A stretch of DNA of 64,000 nucleotides from Sphaerolaimus hirsutus (taxonomy: Eukaryota; Nematoda; Chromadorea; Monhysterida; Sphaerolaimidae): assembly GCA_964036195.1 (NCBI GenBank), contig OZ038455.1, forward strand, positions 12,355,855 through 12,419,854, read 5' to 3'. The notes under the pieces are model-generated. The model had not been told where the DNA came from. It worked only from the letters and a program-made list of their open reading frames with translations, and made no database searches. Below are positions 62,001 through 64,000 of this stretch, one piece after another; the first letter of the stretch is position 1; each line of letters starts with the position of its first letter. The position numbers were made by a program, and so were the translations under genes.

Positions 62001-63974
62001 CATGCACACGCTAGTTTACTGCCACATGTAGGTAAACTGATAAAGCAGCTTTGAACGCATTTCAGTTCACTGAAATGGTTTATTCATTGACTGCAGTTGC
62101 CAGAGACATCACTGTATGAAACGCAAATGCGTTATAAGTTGAGGTATCAGTTTACAAAAATGTTGCGGTAAAGTAGTGTGTGCATGACCATTAGTACAAC
62201 AGAAGCTGGATTACAGGGAAGCTAACTAACACCAAAGAATGACACCGAAAATGAGGGAAAAAAGGTATAGATGGTGCATGTACTTAAGCGATGTACATGC
62301 TTAATAATTAGTTGAAATCAGAATCCACCTTCCTTTCACCAACACCGGGAAAGTGCACAGTTAATAGTCCTAGAAGCTACAAAAAACTTTAAATGGTAAG
62401 TGCCACTTACAGTTAAACTTACACTGTCGAACGGCCTACCTGCCATTCAGAAAGTTATTCGAAAAAAGTTAACAGTAAAATGGTAAACAGTGTCGGGCTA
62501 ACGATATCCATCAGGCGACGCGGAAGCGAATTTGTGCGGTGGTAAATTGGAAAGGGGCAAAACGGGCCCGGTGTCCTCGTCGTGTGCCGAATCCAACCGT
62601 CGTCACCGGGACCCGAGTGAACCCAGCCCTGGCCCTCGTCCAAAACATCTGCACAAAGAGCACGTTACAATGAATGTTTCGTTTCCATGTTAAACTGACA
62701 GTTAGAAAAGAGTACCGTCTTTGTACATGGCCGGCAACGGGGTAGTGCACGTGGGCATGGCCAACTCGTTCCGGATTTCTTGCAGGGTCTGCGAAATAGG
62801 AGAAACATTTTGAGAAAATGTTTTGCAAAAGGAACTTAGCCATGTAGAATTTTGTAAATACAAAATTATAAAATCAGAGCAGTTGAAGCCAGTTTCGATT
62901 CAGCCAATGTAATTCTCACTTTGTAAGAAACAATTAAAATTTTAAGACAGTGAAAAAGTGGGCATTTTGATCGCTGAAAAATATATATATGGCACACACT
63001 GAGACATTTTTGATTCCAAGAATATACACCTTTCTAAGAACCAATTAAAATTGTCAGCCAGTGAAACAGTGAGAAATTTGATGGCTGAAAAATATATATA
63101 TGGCACACACTGAGACATTTTTGATTCCCAGAATATACACCTTTCTAAGAACCAATTAAAATTGTCAGCCAGTGAAACAGTGAGAAATTTGATGGCTGAA
63201 AAATATATATATGGAACAGACAGAGACATTTTCGATTCCATCAATCTACACCTTTCTAAGAACCAATTAAAATTGTGAGCCAGTGAAACAGTGAGAATTT
63301 TGATGGCTGAAAAATATATATATGGCACACACTGAGACATTTTTGATCCCAACTTCTGATGCATGAGGTGAACAATTTTCAAAAGAGAAATATGGGAAAA
63401 AGTGATTTTACAGAAGGATTTTGGTATAACAAAAATTTAAATATGGAACCCACTTAGACATTTTTTGATTCCAAACATACCTGCAGAATGTGCAAAATTT
63501 TCAAAACAGAAACATGGTGAAATTTTATTTCACATGAAACATTTTGATTATACACAAATATAAATATGGAAGCCACTTAGACACTTTCGATTCCAACGGA
63601 ATATGCAGAAGGTGAAAAATTTTCAAAAGAGAAACATGTGAAAAATGGATCTCACATGAAACATTTTGGTTGAACAAAACTATATATGGAACCCTGTCAG
63701 ACACTTTTTGATTTCACACATATACGCAGAGTTTGCCAAAACTTAGAAACGGAATTATGGGAAAAAGTCATTTTACATGACCGATTTTTGGTATAACAAA
63801 AATATAAATATGAGCCCATTTCCCTACTTTTTTGATTAGTATACGTCTCCATATTTCACCAAAAAACAATCGTACTGAACTAACTTCGGCGGTGAGTGTG
63901 CCCTTCACCTTCTGCACGCCACTGCTTTTCGGTTGCCGGTCAGTGCGCTCTTCTGCCACGATCGGATCGCCATA
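53072..63974 (-). CDS. unrecognised large protein, 26 exons, 5' end outside window
   Basis: Exons in coding order: 63885-63974, 62716-62788, 62503-62648, 61748-61936, 60482-60526, 58530-58655, 58100-58252, 57864-58025, 57599-57751, 57307-57422, 57177-57237, 56890-57096, 56478-56622, 56308-56402, 56037-56229, 55644-55972, 55323-55469, 55078-55254, 54761-54934, 54579-54674, 54076-54357, 53903-54001, 53706-53822, 53555-53635, 53358-53498, 53072-53119. They sum to 3645 nt = 1215 codons, with every GT-AG junction in phase. The N-terminal half is charged and disordered (VKWDDWE, poly-Asp DDDDDF, basic KKPKKP). The middle is an ordered, aromatic-rich helical segment (EEFWEKFHELFQKYPL; SWNNFTRESYFEPPYDNYP; MDYYADESVFPDIVERM; DWRRAMQVYWHNVCQGNFYIML). 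A repeat of MAQDNAPI follows (2.5 copies), then a Gln/Pro-rich region, a helical ADMNKFCDMIEDF segment and an acidic end EELEDFDD. The lysine-rich clusters suggest a nuclear protein (inference). I recognise no family. Confidence 0.85.
58690..60470. repeat. tandem repeat array with hairpins and GGGATC blocks
   Basis: This intron of the orphan gene consists of repeated blocks. Each has a hairpin of the CACACTG..CAGTGTG type followed by CAAAT, then about 60-90 bp, then GCTTGAAACATGAAAGAT and GGGTTCAAG, then CCCGATCCCCATCCC arrays and AAATTCC. Blocks at 59290-59690 and 59830-60250 are a recent-looking duplication. Confidence 0.8.
60592..61624 (+). CDS. nested opposite-strand small gene, unknown function
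   Basis: Three exons on the plus strand: 60592-60794, 61124-61265, 61376-61624, joined in phase to 198 codons (197 residues plus stop at 61622-61624). The gene lies wholly inside the orphan gene intron between 60526 and 61748. The N-terminal 115 residues are low-complexity (QQGQQSSG, FPPPPPN, TTQVQSGTSV). The last exon is a helical, coiled-coil-like segment (residues about 116-175) with ENNIVHVNTQVQKLVNTVNQ and EVLLEHTKLLEKKEKAYERM, ending in a conserved-looking HPVNRYM. An AATAAA follows 84 bp after the stop. No family is recognised. The ordered exon, clean splice sites and polyA signal argue for a real gene; lack of homology leaves doubt. Confidence 0.7.
61708..61713 (+). promoter_or_regulatory. 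polyadenylation signal of the nested gene
   Basis: AATAAA, 84 bp beyond the TGA stop of the nested gene. It lies 35 bp short of the donor end of orphan-gene exon 61748-61936, so the nested transcript must end near that exon. Confidence 0.6.
61997..62190. repeat. foldback MITE with GCACACGCTAGTTTAC ends
   Basis: CATGCACACGCTAGTTTACT on the left and GTAAAGTAGTGTGTGCATG on the right are inverted. Inner GGTAAACTGATA / TATCAGTTTAC and AACGCATTT / AAATGCGTT also pair. It lies in an orphan-gene intron and is related in its ends to the CACTAGTTGAC MITEs. Confidence 0.7.
62940..63360. repeat. minisatellite, about 118-bp unit, about 3.5 copies
   Basis: The unit contains GGCTGAAAAATATATATATGG, ACTGAGACATTTTTGATTCC and AAGAACCAATTAAAATTG. 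Copies differ at a few bases only. It sits in the 1.1-kb intron before the exon ending at 62788. Confidence 0.9.
63361..63835. repeat. second minisatellite, about 125-bp unit
   Basis: Diverged copies share GGTATAACAAAAAT, AAATATGGAACCCACTTAGAC-like text (CACTTAGACA), TTTTTGATTCCAA and AAAATTTTCAAAA. It adjoins and is distantly similar to the 118-bp array. Confidence 0.75.
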
Positions 63975-64000
63975 CTGAAATACGTAAGAGTACATGTATT

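Noticed and set aside
61777-62007. Minus-strand proline-rich frame opposite or out of frame with exon 61748-61936
   Set aside because: A shadow; the frame that continues in phase from the neighbouring exons is a different one.
62940-63382. Regularly repeated block that could suggest CRISPR, and a 146-codon frame over it
   Set aside because: Whole units repeat without unique spacers, in an animal intron; it is a minisatellite.

Overview
The window is nuclear DNA from an intron-rich, transposon-rich invertebrate animal. It contains a class A amine receptor closest to invertebrate D1-like dopamine receptors, a nucleobindin, a eukaryotic elongation factor 2 kinase (eEF2K), GT-AG introns and abundant short inverted-repeat transposons. 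I cannot name the species. There is one 200-N assembly gap (51498-51697).

Layout: 1-3751 is repeats only. 3752-10741 (+) is a D1-like dopamine receptor in eight phase-consistent exons. 10742-14204 is transposon-filled. 14205-20644 (-) is a complete seven-exon nucleobindin of 398 residues. 20645-25999 is repeat-rich intergenic DNA. 26000-46773 (+) is a complete eEF2K in about fifteen exons (about 1088 residues). 46774-50535 is intergenic. 50536-51070 (-) is the 3' end of a PAN/apple-like gene that runs toward the gap. 53072-63974 (-) is the 3' part of a large gene I do not recognise: 26 exons joined in perfect phase (at least 1214 residues), running off the right edge. A small opposite-strand gene of three exons (60592-61624, +, 197 residues) lies inside one of its introns.

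The mobile DNA is dominated by non-autonomous elements. Seven hAT-type copies have TIRs starting TAGGG/TAGTG and exact 8-bp target duplications. There is also a foldback family with CCTCGAAATACCCC ends, MITEs with CACTAGTTGAC ends, MITEs with CCGGACCCTGTAAAG ends, a Tc1/mariner-like MITE and a 1.44-kb palindrome.

The most interesting points are an intron of the dopamine receptor that consists almost entirely of one MITE (an introner-like event), the unrecognised 26-exon gene with its nested partner, and a set of stem-covarying hairpins repeated through one of its introns. The genes are not obviously functionally linked: they are independent animal loci (signalling receptor, ER/Golgi calcium protein, translation-control kinase, extracellular protein, unknown nuclear-looking protein).
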